Shown here piece after piece: positions 7,365 to 12,704 of a DNA stretch of 12,784 nucleotides. The stretch comes from Bacillota bacterium (GTDB lineage Bacteria; Bacillota; Clostridia; Lachnospirales; Cellulosilyticaceae), in NCBI GenBank assembly GCA_023436395.1, contig JAEZJJ010000111.1, forward strand, positions 1-12,784, read 5' to 3'. The notes under the pieces are model-generated. The model saw nothing but the letters and a program-made list of their open reading frames with translations, was not told where the DNA came from and did not search any database. Within the stretch, counting starts at the first letter, position 1; every line of letters begins with the position of its first letter. The position numbers and the translations under genes are program-made.

Positions 7365-8417
7365 ATGCCTTTTAAACGATTAATTTCTGCTATTTTTATC
7401 ATCCTGATCACCATTCATTCAGCGGTCCCTGCATCAGCCTGTACCATATTTACAACAAAGCTAGAAGATGGCACTTTTATTGCAGGTAATAACGAAGATT
7501 GGATGTACACCATTCCTAACAGCATGATCCTCTATGCACCTAGCCAAGACTGCCTAGGCTCTGTCTGTTTTTATAATGCGTCTTATGTGCAAGGAGGTAT
7601 GAATGAATATGGCCTATTTTATGATGGGGCCTCCTGCCCTTCTTCAACAGTACCTTATGATTCAAATGAAGAATCACTTGACTATGATTTAGGTAAACTC
7701 ATCCTTTCAAAATGTAAAACGGTTAAAGAAGTAGAAACATTCCTTAAACAATATAATATCCCTAAAAGCTTTTGTGATCATCTTTTATTCGCAGATGCCA
7801 CTGGCGATTCAGCTGTTTTTGAATGGGTGAAAGATGAACTCTATATTATTCGTAAAGAAAACACCGAGGACTATCAAGTAATTACTAATTTTTGGCTCAC
7901 AGATCCAAAGCTTGGTAACTATCCATGCGCAAGATATGATACCGCGCTAAAATCCCTCCAAGTAGGAACGCCTTTTCTAGAAGATTGTGTCCAGATCCTC
8001 GAGTCCTGCAAACAAAATTGGGGAGATGGTGGTACCCTGTACTCTAACATTTATGATCTATCAAATAAAGAGGTTTATGTCTATTTAAGAGGAGATCTAA
8101 GTGCCCCTTACAAATTCAATTTATTGCAGGAACTGCAATCTATAACCCCTGAATCTGAAAAAAGTTTTACTTTTGATGAGCTTAACTTTACACCTTTATC
8201 AAATACTGCCCCCTTTCAGGAGCAAATATCTCCCCAATCAACAGCCCTACATACTAATGAATTAGAAACTCAAAATCAGGCTTCAACAGCAGCACAACCA
8301 AACACCGAAAATAGCCACCCATTTGTTAAATTCGTATTGCCATTAAGTCTTCTTAGTATACTTGTTGTGCTGATTATGATATATATCATGAAAAAAAATA
8401 AATCAAAATTCAATTAA
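7365..8417 (+). CDS. Secreted, membrane-anchored Ntn-type linear amide C-N hydrolase (choloylglycine hydrolase / C45-like)
   Basis: The 350-residue protein begins with a signal peptide (basic MPFKRL, hydrophobic 7-20, then PASA) whose predicted cleavage after A25 exposes C26. An N-terminal Cys is the nucleophile of the Ntn-hydrolase families that include bile salt hydrolases, penicillin V acylases and acyl-CoA:6-APA acyltransferase-like enzymes. Supporting motifs are CTIFTTKLEDG (26-36), GNNEDW (41-46), GGMNEYGL (77-84), LLFADATGDSAVFEW (140-154), VITNFW (172-177) and TLYSNIYDLSNKEVYVY (224-240). A Ser/Thr/Gln/Asn-rich linker (about 280-318) leads to a transmembrane helix (320-342) and the basic tail KKNKSKFN, so the catalytic domain should face outward. 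The substrate is unknown. ATG 7365 is chosen because GAGGAG ends eight bases upstream; GTG 7356 overlaps that site. It is divergent from the lipoprotein remnant. This is the only intact hydrolase of the duplication. Confidence 0.87.
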   Translation: MPFKRLISAIFIILITIHSAVPASACTIFTTKLEDGTFIAGNNEDWMYTIPNSMILYAPSQDCLGSVCFYNASYVQGGMNEYGLFYDGASCPSSTVPYDSNEESLDYDLGKLILSKCKTVKEVETFLKQYNIPKSFCDHLLFADATGDSAVFEWVKDELYIIRKENTEDYQVITNFWLTDPKLGNYPCARYDTALKSLQVGTPFLEDCVQILESCKQNWGDGGTLYSNIYDLSNKEVYVYLRGDLSAPYKFNLLQELQSITPESEKSFTFDELNFTPLSNTAPFQEQISPQSTALHTNELETQNQASTAAQPNTENSHPFVKFVLPLSLLSILVVLIMIYIMKKNKSKFN

Positions 8418-8500
8418 ATAGTTTGTCCTATGCCCCCTATTTTTTAGTGTCTAATAACATGATACAACAAAAAGTCTCTTAATGTCATGCATAGGACTAT
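8417..8500. repeat. Structured intergenic block, copy A
   Basis: This 84-base block directly follows the hydrolase stop and is bounded by a perfect 9-bp inverted repeat, GTCCTATGC (8425-8433) and GCATAGGAC (8489-8497). It aligns without gaps to 10987-11070 with 7 mismatches by my count. It may be a structured 3' untranslated region or a very small mobile repeat; no U-run follows. Confidence 0.6.
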
Positions 8501-8519
8501 CTTATGTTTGATTGACTAA

Positions 8520-8565
8520 ATAACTATTTGACTCAATAAATTGGAATTTAGTTGAGTGAGGTTAT
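8520..8565. terminator. Possible bidirectional hairpin between convergent genes
   Basis: ATAAC (8520-8524) can pair with GTTAT (8561-8565), and inside it CTCAATAAATT (8532-8542) with AATTTAGTTGAG (8545-8556, one bulged G). The same layout is kept at 11534-11579 in copy B. It lies between the convergent hydrolase and membrane-protein genes and overlaps the stop codon of the latter. There is no clear U-run, so the terminator role is a guess. Confidence 0.3.
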
Positions 8566-8700
8566 CCAATAACTTATAACTAGACAAATACATATTATAC
8601 TTGGAATAAAAAATAACAACCTTAGTGGCATCTTAATCTTGGTTTTTTCAACATATATAAAGCCAAGTATATTTGCAATTAGCAATGGTATAAAGCCCAT
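8548..8700 (-). pseudogene. Truncated copy of the small membrane protein gene, still open as a 50-codon frame
   Basis: This matches codons 57-106 of the intact gene at 11562-11882, with the same stop and no frameshift. A 166-base deletion removed the first 56 codons and put the internal codon ATG 8700-8698 (MGFIPLLIAN…) ten bases after the original AAGGAG ribosome binding site, within a normal distance. The residual product would be 50 residues with two membrane helices. Differences from the intact copy are few (for example KTKIK for KNMIK). It is a degraded gene by origin but may be translated; sequence alone cannot decide. Confidence 0.65.
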
Positions 8701-8812
8701 ATTTAATCAACTCCTTAAAAGAAATTCCATTTTATTCCATTTAAAACGCTTTATATATTGTTACATTTTAACATCTTTGATATAACTTTATCGCTACATT
8801 TTCAGCTATCTT

Positions 8813-8874
8813 CTTATTTTTATACACCTTTCTTATATTGAGTATGGTTATTCCTATGGCAAACCGTTCACCTT
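8813..8874 (-). pseudogene. C-terminal remnant of the 81-residue gene
   Basis: These bases match the last 20 codons of the gene at 11994-12239 (GEWFAIGKTILNIRKVYKN); here they read GERFAIGITILNIRKVYKN. The stop is changed to AAG, and homology ends abruptly at 8874. Everything upstream of that point in the gene is missing. No start is present, so this is a dead fragment. The 220 bases from 8875 to 9094 are AT-rich and hold no recognisable gene. Confidence 0.75.
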
Positions 8875-9094
8875 AATGTATATAGGTTTTACTTGTGTAG
8901 CAACCTAGCTCCTCCAAGTAAATAACATAGCTTTTTATGCTCTCATACTCCTCATATTTGGATTTTTTGTTAAATAAAATATTTTTTATCTATACTTAAC
9001 CACTTAATTATTATATAATTTATTAAATAATTTTTATATTATATATTTTTAAAAAAATAAAATTATAGACACATATTACTTAGGAGATTTATTT

Positions 9095-9481
9095 ATGAAA
9101 AGATCAATGATGCAAGCATACGTCACAAAAAGTAATGAGGCTGTGGCTCTTTATCAAAAGGCTTTTGATGCTATTCTCCTCAATAGCTATCTAAATGAAG
9201 ATGGAACTTTTTTTCATTCAGAGCTTGATATTCAAGGAGAAATTTTAGCTGTGACAGAACGAAACTCAGAATATGCTATTATTGACGAGAAAGCGATTAC
9301 TGGCAACGTAATGCAGTTCAGTTTGCATTATGGAGAAGGAAATGAGGATATGGTAAGGAAAGCATATGACATATTGAAAACAGGTGCTAAAATTCTTATA
9401 CCACTCGCACCATGCGAATATAGCCCCCTGATGGCAGATCTAATTGACAAGTATGGAATTAGATGGTGCATATTTGTATAG
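9095..9481 (+). CDS. VOC-superfamily protein, PhnB-like
   Basis: The 128-residue cytoplasmic protein shows the layout of the PhnB/glyoxalase-like group of the vicinal oxygen chelate superfamily: QAYVTKSNEAVALYQKAFDA (7-26) forms the first strand and helix, then FFHSELDIQGEILAVTE (39-55) with the typical H-x-E-L motif, then VMQFSLHYGEGNEDMVRKAYDIL (72-94), ending with LIDKYGIRWCIFV (116-128), where family members have a conserved G-x-x-W. These proteins bind small substrates, often at a divalent metal site; the reaction here is unknown. TAGGAGA (9080-9086) gives a good ribosome binding site for ATG 9095. The gene stands alone between the two copies of the duplication and has no second copy in the window. 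The upstream 90 bases are extremely AT-rich. Confidence 0.8.
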   Translation: MKRSMMQAYVTKSNEAVALYQKAFDAILLNSYLNEDGTFFHSELDIQGEILAVTERNSEYAIIDEKAITGNVMQFSLHYGEGNEDMVRKAYDILKTGAKILIPLAPCEYSPLMADLIDKYGIRWCIFV

Positions 9482-9544
9482 TGTAGCTTTCAGCATATAG
9501 GAATAAAAGACCATAATTTTCATATAAGCTAATAGTATTCTCTA

Positions 9545-9580
9545 TAATAACCTCACTTAATTTAGATAGTGAGGTTATTA
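9545..9580. terminator. Long perfect hairpin downstream of the VOC gene
   Basis: TAATAACCTCACT (9545-9557) and AGTGAGGTTATTA (9568-9580) form a perfect 13-bp stem with a 10-nt loop, 64 bases after the VOC stop. It lies between convergent genes and could end transcription from both sides, but neither flank has a U-run. Confidence 0.45.
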
Positions 9581-9692
9581 CACTAACAACTGCTCTTCTT
9601 GGATATAGTAAAATAGAAATCACAATCAATTGATATGTTCATTCTACAGATGATAGTAAGAGAAATGCCATAAATACATTATCTAATTAAAT

Positions 9693-10796
9693 TTATTGTT
9701 TCTCTTCCAAATAAGCAACAAGTTCCTCGCAGCGGACCATTGTAAGCAAAGCCAGCTTGTCATAATAAGCCGTCTTGGCAAAACTTCCTCCTTCATATTC
9801 AGCAGCTGCTTCATTGGCTTGGTTCTCTTTGCTTGAAATCCACTCACGCTGCTTTATAAGTATTTGCTGGTAGGCGTCATCATCAGTATTGTACTTTACC
9901 AAATCCCAAAGTTCATTCAGGCAATTATCTATTACTTTATACATCTGTGCTGAATTGTTGTTCATTTCAAGCTGTGTTTCCGAATGACTGACTTTTTCGC
10001 TCCAGTACGCATAACTCTCTTTATATAATTTAAGAGTACTATGTGCCTCCTCTAAAGGCTTTTCTCTTTCATAGGAGTAAATACCCTGACTTTCAGATTC
10101 ACTGACAATAGCAATCATTGTAAGCACTGAATCACTTTTATTGACCCAAGCAAGCCATGGATCATATATCTCCTTAGAAATCTCACTTATAGGTGTCCCT
10201 GGCAAGTATACCTTAAAAGAATTTGTTCCACTTAATCCATCGGCCTCTGTGTAAATGTACTTGGTACCCTCTATTATTTCTTCCGTACCCACTTCTTCAC
10301 TATAAGTAATGTCCGAAAGAGTCATTTCATAGCAATATGTATCAACTTGAGTTAAATTTGTAAAATGTCCTTTAAAAACGCTAGTGTAAATTGTTCCATT
10401 CTCATAGCCTTTCCCAATATCCCCCATCTCCGAATCATGATAGTTGCCTTTAAAATAACCATCCTTCTCAATTGTAAAATTTGTAGACCAAGCGCCAGCT
10501 CCACTACAAAACTCAAATTGACACTTTGCAAGATCAGCGTAGGTCAGGTCATTTTTTAATTGAACCTGAGTATCCCTATTTTTGTCTTCATCTTCAACTT
10601 GAGTATCCGTATTTTCCTCCAAATCATTAAGTTTAATAACCTTATCTTGCTCTCTAAAATCAGCCAGATCTTCTACGGGCTCATGGCTACTCGATATATC
10701 TGCATTTTTTTGATCCAAAGTACTTCCTTTTTCACATGCAACGACACTCATTGAAAGTACCATTGCAACTATCATTGAAAATATCCTCTTTCTCAT
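9693..10796 (-). CDS. Lipoprotein with C-terminal DUF1311/LprI-like domain
   Basis: The 367-residue protein starts with a lipoprotein signal: basic MRKR, a hydrophobic stretch, then the lipobox SVVAC with C21 as the lipidation site, so the mature protein is tethered to the outer face of the membrane. An acidic linker (about 22-85) contains an 11-residue repeat (DTQV at 64 and 75). The middle domain (about 85-220) includes CSGAGAWSTNFTIEKDG (97-113), HDSEMGDIGKGYENGTIY (120-137) and FKVYLPGTPISE (194-205), a module I know only from uncharacterised Firmicutes lipoproteins. The C-terminal helical part (about 273-363), with QMYKVIDNCLNELWDLV (284-300), ILIKQREWI (312-320) and a final CEELV, is DUF1311-like, related to the lysozyme-inhibitor LprI N-terminal domain. 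The start has TAGGAG upstream. It is the intact paralogue of 6783-7178. Binding or inhibition of a wall hydrolase is a family-based guess. Confidence 0.85.
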   Translation of the reverse strand: MRKRIFSMIVAMVLSMSVVACEKGSTLDQKNADISSSHEPVEDLADFREQDKVIKLNDLEENTDTQVEDEDKNRDTQVQLKNDLTYADLAKCQFEFCSGAGAWSTNFTIEKDGYFKGNYHDSEMGDIGKGYENGTIYTSVFKGHFTNLTQVDTYCYEMTLSDITYSEEVGTEEIIEGTKYIYTEADGLSGTNSFKVYLPGTPISEISKEIYDPWLAWVNKSDSVLTMIAIVSESESQGIYSYEREKPLEEAHSTLKLYKESYAYWSEKVSHSETQLEMNNNSAQMYKVIDNCLNELWDLVKYNTDDDAYQQILIKQREWISSKENQANEAAAEYEGGSFAKTAYYDKLALLTMVRCEELVAYLEEKQ

Positions 10797-10897
10797 AATC
10801 TATTAGCTCCTAACTTTCCGTATATTTAGGTAATTGATACCTACCCCTATCAAGGTTTGTAAATTACATCTATGGACTGCTATGCATTCATTCTGAG

Positions 10898-10984
10898 AAA
10901 ATATCTCCGCAATCAACAGCCCTACAGACTAACGAATCAGAGACTCAAAATCAGTCTTCAACATCAACACAACCAAACGCCATT
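10898..10984 (+). pseudogene. 3' scrap of a second C-N hydrolase gene
   Basis: This stretch matches the linker-coding part of the intact hydrolase gene (about 8223-8308); the frame is preserved and reads EKISPQSTALQTNESETQNQ. The signal peptide and catalytic domain upstream are gone, as is the membrane anchor downstream: the sequence jumps from the linker directly to the end of the gene before entering the structured block at 10987. It is a dead remnant of the copy B hydrolase. Confidence 0.85.
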
Positions 10985-10986
10985 AA

Positions 10987-11070
10987 AATAGTTTGTCGTA
11001 TGCACACTATTTTTTAGTGTCTAATAAAATGATACAACAAAAAGTGGTTTAATGTCATGCATAGGACTAT
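10987..11070. repeat. Structured intergenic block, copy B
   Basis: This aligns without gaps to 8417-8500. The outer inverted repeat has one mismatch here (GTCGTATGC at 10995-11003 against GCATAGGAC at 11059-11067), while an inner hairpin, ACACTA with TAGTGT around five T residues (11004-11020), is perfect here and damaged in copy A. Confidence 0.6.
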
Positions 11071-11129
11071 CTTTTGATATTTATTTCATTTACGAGTTTG
11101 TGAAAGATTTTCTGCAAATAACGTAGTTT

Positions 11130-11302
11130 CTATGCCTCCACATTCTCTGTCATAACGTCAACTGCACGTTTAAAATATGCTGCTTTTGTTTCTTAGAAGT
11201 TTTATCCCCAATATCTTCATATCCTACATTTATTTGAGATATGCTATTCTCATCTACACTAAATTTTTCAAGAGATTCTTTAAACTTTTCTAGGCATAGC
11301 AT
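11130..11302 (-). pseudogene. Small gene broken by a single-base frameshift
   Basis: A minus-strand frame starts at ATG 11302 with a strong AAGGAGG eight bases upstream and reads MLCLEKFKESLEKFSVDENS, then QINVGYEDIGDKTSKK. From there the original frame runs to an early TGA, while the next frame continues naturally as TKAAYFKRAVDVMTENVEA to TAG 11132-11130. Restoring one A in the AAA run near codon 37-38 joins the two parts into about 57 codons. The protein is soluble and charged; the GYEDIxDKTxKKxKAAYFxRA pattern seems familiar from small clostridial hypothetical proteins, with no known function. The break may be real or a homopolymer sequencing error. Confidence 0.6.
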
Positions 11303-11437
11303 ATTCTTTACCTCCTTAAATTCAAATTTAGAAGTCTATAAACTAAATGTTTTTATAGCTTAACTATTTATGCTTGGTTATTACATATTATAATATTTTA
11401 TCTTTGTTACATTTTGTAATTTTGTGCAATAAAAAAT

Positions 11438-11468
11438 AAGGCCAGACATTCAGCACCTGGTCCTATCT
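11438..11468. terminator. Imperfect terminator-like hairpin sharing 16 bases with the feoB terminator
   Basis: AAGGCCAG (11438-11445) can pair with CTGGTCCT (11457-11464) with a one-base bulge. The bases GCACCTGGTCCTATCT (11453-11468) are identical to 1743-1758 at the feoB end. A T-run (CTATTTTTTT) follows a few bases later on the plus strand. No gene clearly uses it; it may be a relic. Confidence 0.25.
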
Positions 11469-11561
11469 AAAACTATTTTTTTATAAAGTAAACTACAGTA
11501 GAAAACAAACTATCTTTTGCTTCGATTGACTAAATAACTGTTTGATTCAATAAATTGGAAT

Positions 11562-11882
11562 TTAGTTGAGTGAGGTTATCCAATAACTTATAACTAGACA
11601 AATACATATTAAACTTGGAATAAAAAATAATAATCTAAGTGGCATCTTAATCATGTTTTTTTCAACATATATAAAGCCAAGTATATTTGCAATTAGCAAT
11701 GGTATAAAGCCCATAGTTAATATCATTCCGGCACTATCCCAATTCTCTAAGGGTAACATAGCATTTGGATTTGGAATAACAGTATCTTGAGTCAAATATG
11801 GAATCGCAAAATAAATCAAACATAAAAATCCAATAATATTAATTATTGATATGATCATTGATAATGTCTTCTTTAATTTCAT
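11562..11882 (-). CDS. Small three-helix membrane protein of unknown function
   Basis: The 106-residue protein has three predicted membrane helices (about 8-30, 53-73 and 82-102) with a short polar loop (TQDTVIPNPNAMLPLENWD, 32-50) that should face outside and a basic loop (VEKNMIKMPLR, 73-83) inside, suggesting an out-facing C-terminus. No family is recognised. AAGGAG eight bases upstream of ATG 11882 is a strong ribosome binding site. The gene lies 111 bases downstream of the 81-residue gene on the same strand, so the two may be co-transcribed. Copy A contains a shortened version (8548-8700). The nearly unchanged protein sequence between copies suggests either recent duplication or some constraint. 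Confidence 0.72.
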   Translation of the reverse strand: MKLKKTLSMIISIINIIGFLCLIYFAIPYLTQDTVIPNPNAMLPLENWDSAGMILTMGFIPLLIANILGFIYVEKNMIKMPLRLLFFIPSLICICLVISYWITSLN

Positions 11883-11993
11883 TTAATCAACTCCTTAAAA
11901 GAAAATCCCATTTTATTCCACCTCATACACTTTATATTCTGTTGCATTTTAACATCTTTGATATAAATTTATTGCTACATTTTCAGCTACTTT

Positions 11994-12239
11994 CTAATTT
12001 TTATACACTTTTCTTATATTGAGTATGGTTTTTCCTATCGCAAACCATTCACCTTGAAAGCAGCCAGCCTCATACATTTCAGGTGTAATTTCACCATCAT
12101 ACATATGCCCTATAGAACTTTCTCCAAATCGAAGTTCAATAAGCCCCTCTATATTGCCCCACTCCCTATCATATGTAGCTGCATCCATTTCTCTTAAACA
12201 CTCATAGCTTTCAACAATCCTATAATTTAATTTAAACAC
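11994..12239 (-). CDS. Conserved-looking 81-residue protein of unknown function
   Basis: The protein starts MFKLNYRIVESYECLREMDA and contains WGNIEGLIELRFGESSIGHM (27-46), then MYEAGCFQGEWFAIGKTILN (55-74). It is acidic, soluble, without signal peptide or membrane helix, and looks like one compact alpha/beta domain. Immunity-type proteins have this size and composition, but I do not recognise a family and make no such call. The start is GTG 12239 with TGGAGG seven bases upstream; an ATG overlapping it is in another frame and stops after four codons. It is upstream of the small membrane protein gene on the same strand. Its last 20 codons are repeated as a remnant at 8813-8874, which shows it was part of the duplicated unit. 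Confidence 0.65.
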   Translation of the reverse strand: MFKLNYRIVESYECLREMDAATYDREWGNIEGLIELRFGESSIGHMYDGEITPEMYEAGCFQGEWFAIGKTILNIRKVYKN

Positions 12240-12307
12240 ATTGTATCCTCCACAAATACAACTAGAATAACTTAGATTAATATTTCATAAATTTTCATTA
12301 TATTTTA

Positions 12308-12499
12308 TCATGTTCCTTCAAAACTAGTCTCATCATTTATGCTATCATTATTAAGTTCTCGTAATTTCCCCTCTGGTATTGTCCAAATACAATACCCCTG
12401 TGTAACTATTTCTCCCGATATAGATTTCCACTCATCTTGACCTTTCTTTCGATACCTGCCATGATTCCAAAAAACTTGTATTTCATATCCATTAATAAC
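12308..12499 (-). pseudogene. 3' fragment of an unrecognised gene
   Basis: The minus-strand frame reads VINGYEIQVFWNHGRYRKKG, then QDEWKSISGEIVTQGYCIWT, and IPEGKLRELNNDSI…, ending at TGA 12310-12308. It is clearly protein-like (Trp, Tyr, Gly in turns) but has no start codon: a TAG lies just upstream at 12514-12512, where the Rpn-like fragment takes over in another frame. It is therefore the last 64 or so codons of a gene whose beginning was lost. Family not recognised. Confidence 0.5.
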
Positions 12500-12603
12500 T
12501 TTTTTGCAATACTAAATTTTTCTTTTAGCATTCCCTGTTGTTTTCCTCTTTTCTCTGCTGAGTTAACTAAATTGGCCTGATCATGTAATGATTTTTCTCT
12601 TGC
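12500..12603 (-). pseudogene. C-terminal fragment resembling an Rpn / PD-(D/E)XK nuclease-family transposase
   Basis: The minus-strand frame reads AREKSLHDQANLVNSAEKRG, then KQQGMLKEKFSIAKKLL. The segment R-E-K-x-L-H-D, followed by a charged KRGxxxG helix and an AKKLL helix, is typical of the tail of Rpn-type recombination-promoting nuclease/putative transposase proteins. The nuclease domain would lie upstream, to the right on the plus strand, and is replaced at 12604 by an IS end. After about 12500 the sequence belongs to another gene fragment, so both ends are broken. Confidence 0.5.
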
Positions 12604-12638
12604 TGTTTATGCTAATCTAAAAATAGGTCAATCGCTCA

Positions 12639-12697
12639 TTGAAAACTAGGTCACTTAACAAATATATGTTATCCTTTCAGTAATAACTGAAAGGAGG
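12639..12697 (+). promoter_or_regulatory. Likely promoter and leader hairpin of the IS21-type transposase gene
   Basis: TTGAAA (12639-12644) and TATATG (12663-12668), 18 bases apart, form a plausible promoter; the -35 overlaps the second terminal repeat. TCCTTTCAG (12672-12680) and CTGAAAGGA (12687-12695) form a perfect 9-bp stem with a 6-nt loop that covers part of the AAGGAGG ribosome binding site (12691-12697). Confidence 0.5.
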
Positions 12698-12704
12698 ATA
12701 AGGA

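Larger units (their letters stand above)
6781..8874. repeat. Copy A of a large decayed direct duplication
   Basis: Five segments here match copy B (9691-12055) in the same order and orientation: 6781-7110 with 9691-10020, about 8223-8308 with 10898-10980, 8417-8500 with 10987-11070, 8511-8700 with 11525-11714, and 8701-8874 with 11881-12055. The first pair is ungapped, with 17 mismatches in 330 bases by my count (about 95% identity). Copy A keeps the hydrolase and has lost most of the lipoprotein gene, the first half of the membrane-protein gene and most of the 81-residue gene. Confidence 0.92.
11066..11519. repeat. 443-base segment bounded by 11-bp direct repeats, absent from copy A
   Basis: ACTATCTTTTG occurs at 11066-11076 and again at 11509-11519. 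Copy A has a single similar site (ACTATCTTATG, 8497-8507) and lacks the 443 bases between. The segment holds the frameshifted small gene (11130-11302) and AT-rich spacer. Either it inserted in copy B, or recombination between the short repeats deleted it from copy A. No terminal inverted repeats were seen. Confidence 0.7.
9691..12055. repeat. Copy B of the large decayed direct duplication
   Basis: This is the partner of 6781-8874. It keeps intact genes for the lipoprotein (9693-10796), the small membrane protein (11562-11882) and the 81-residue protein (which extends past the repeat end to 12239), but only a 3' scrap of the hydrolase (10898-10984). It also holds 443 bases (11077-11519) absent from copy A. 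The copies start about 2.9 kb apart and are separated by 816 bases carrying the VOC gene. Confidence 0.92.

Noticed and set aside
9545..9580. The 13-bp perfect hairpin as an attachment or recombination site
   Set aside because: Its place between convergent genes is explained more simply by a transcription end structure, and no recombinase gene is near.
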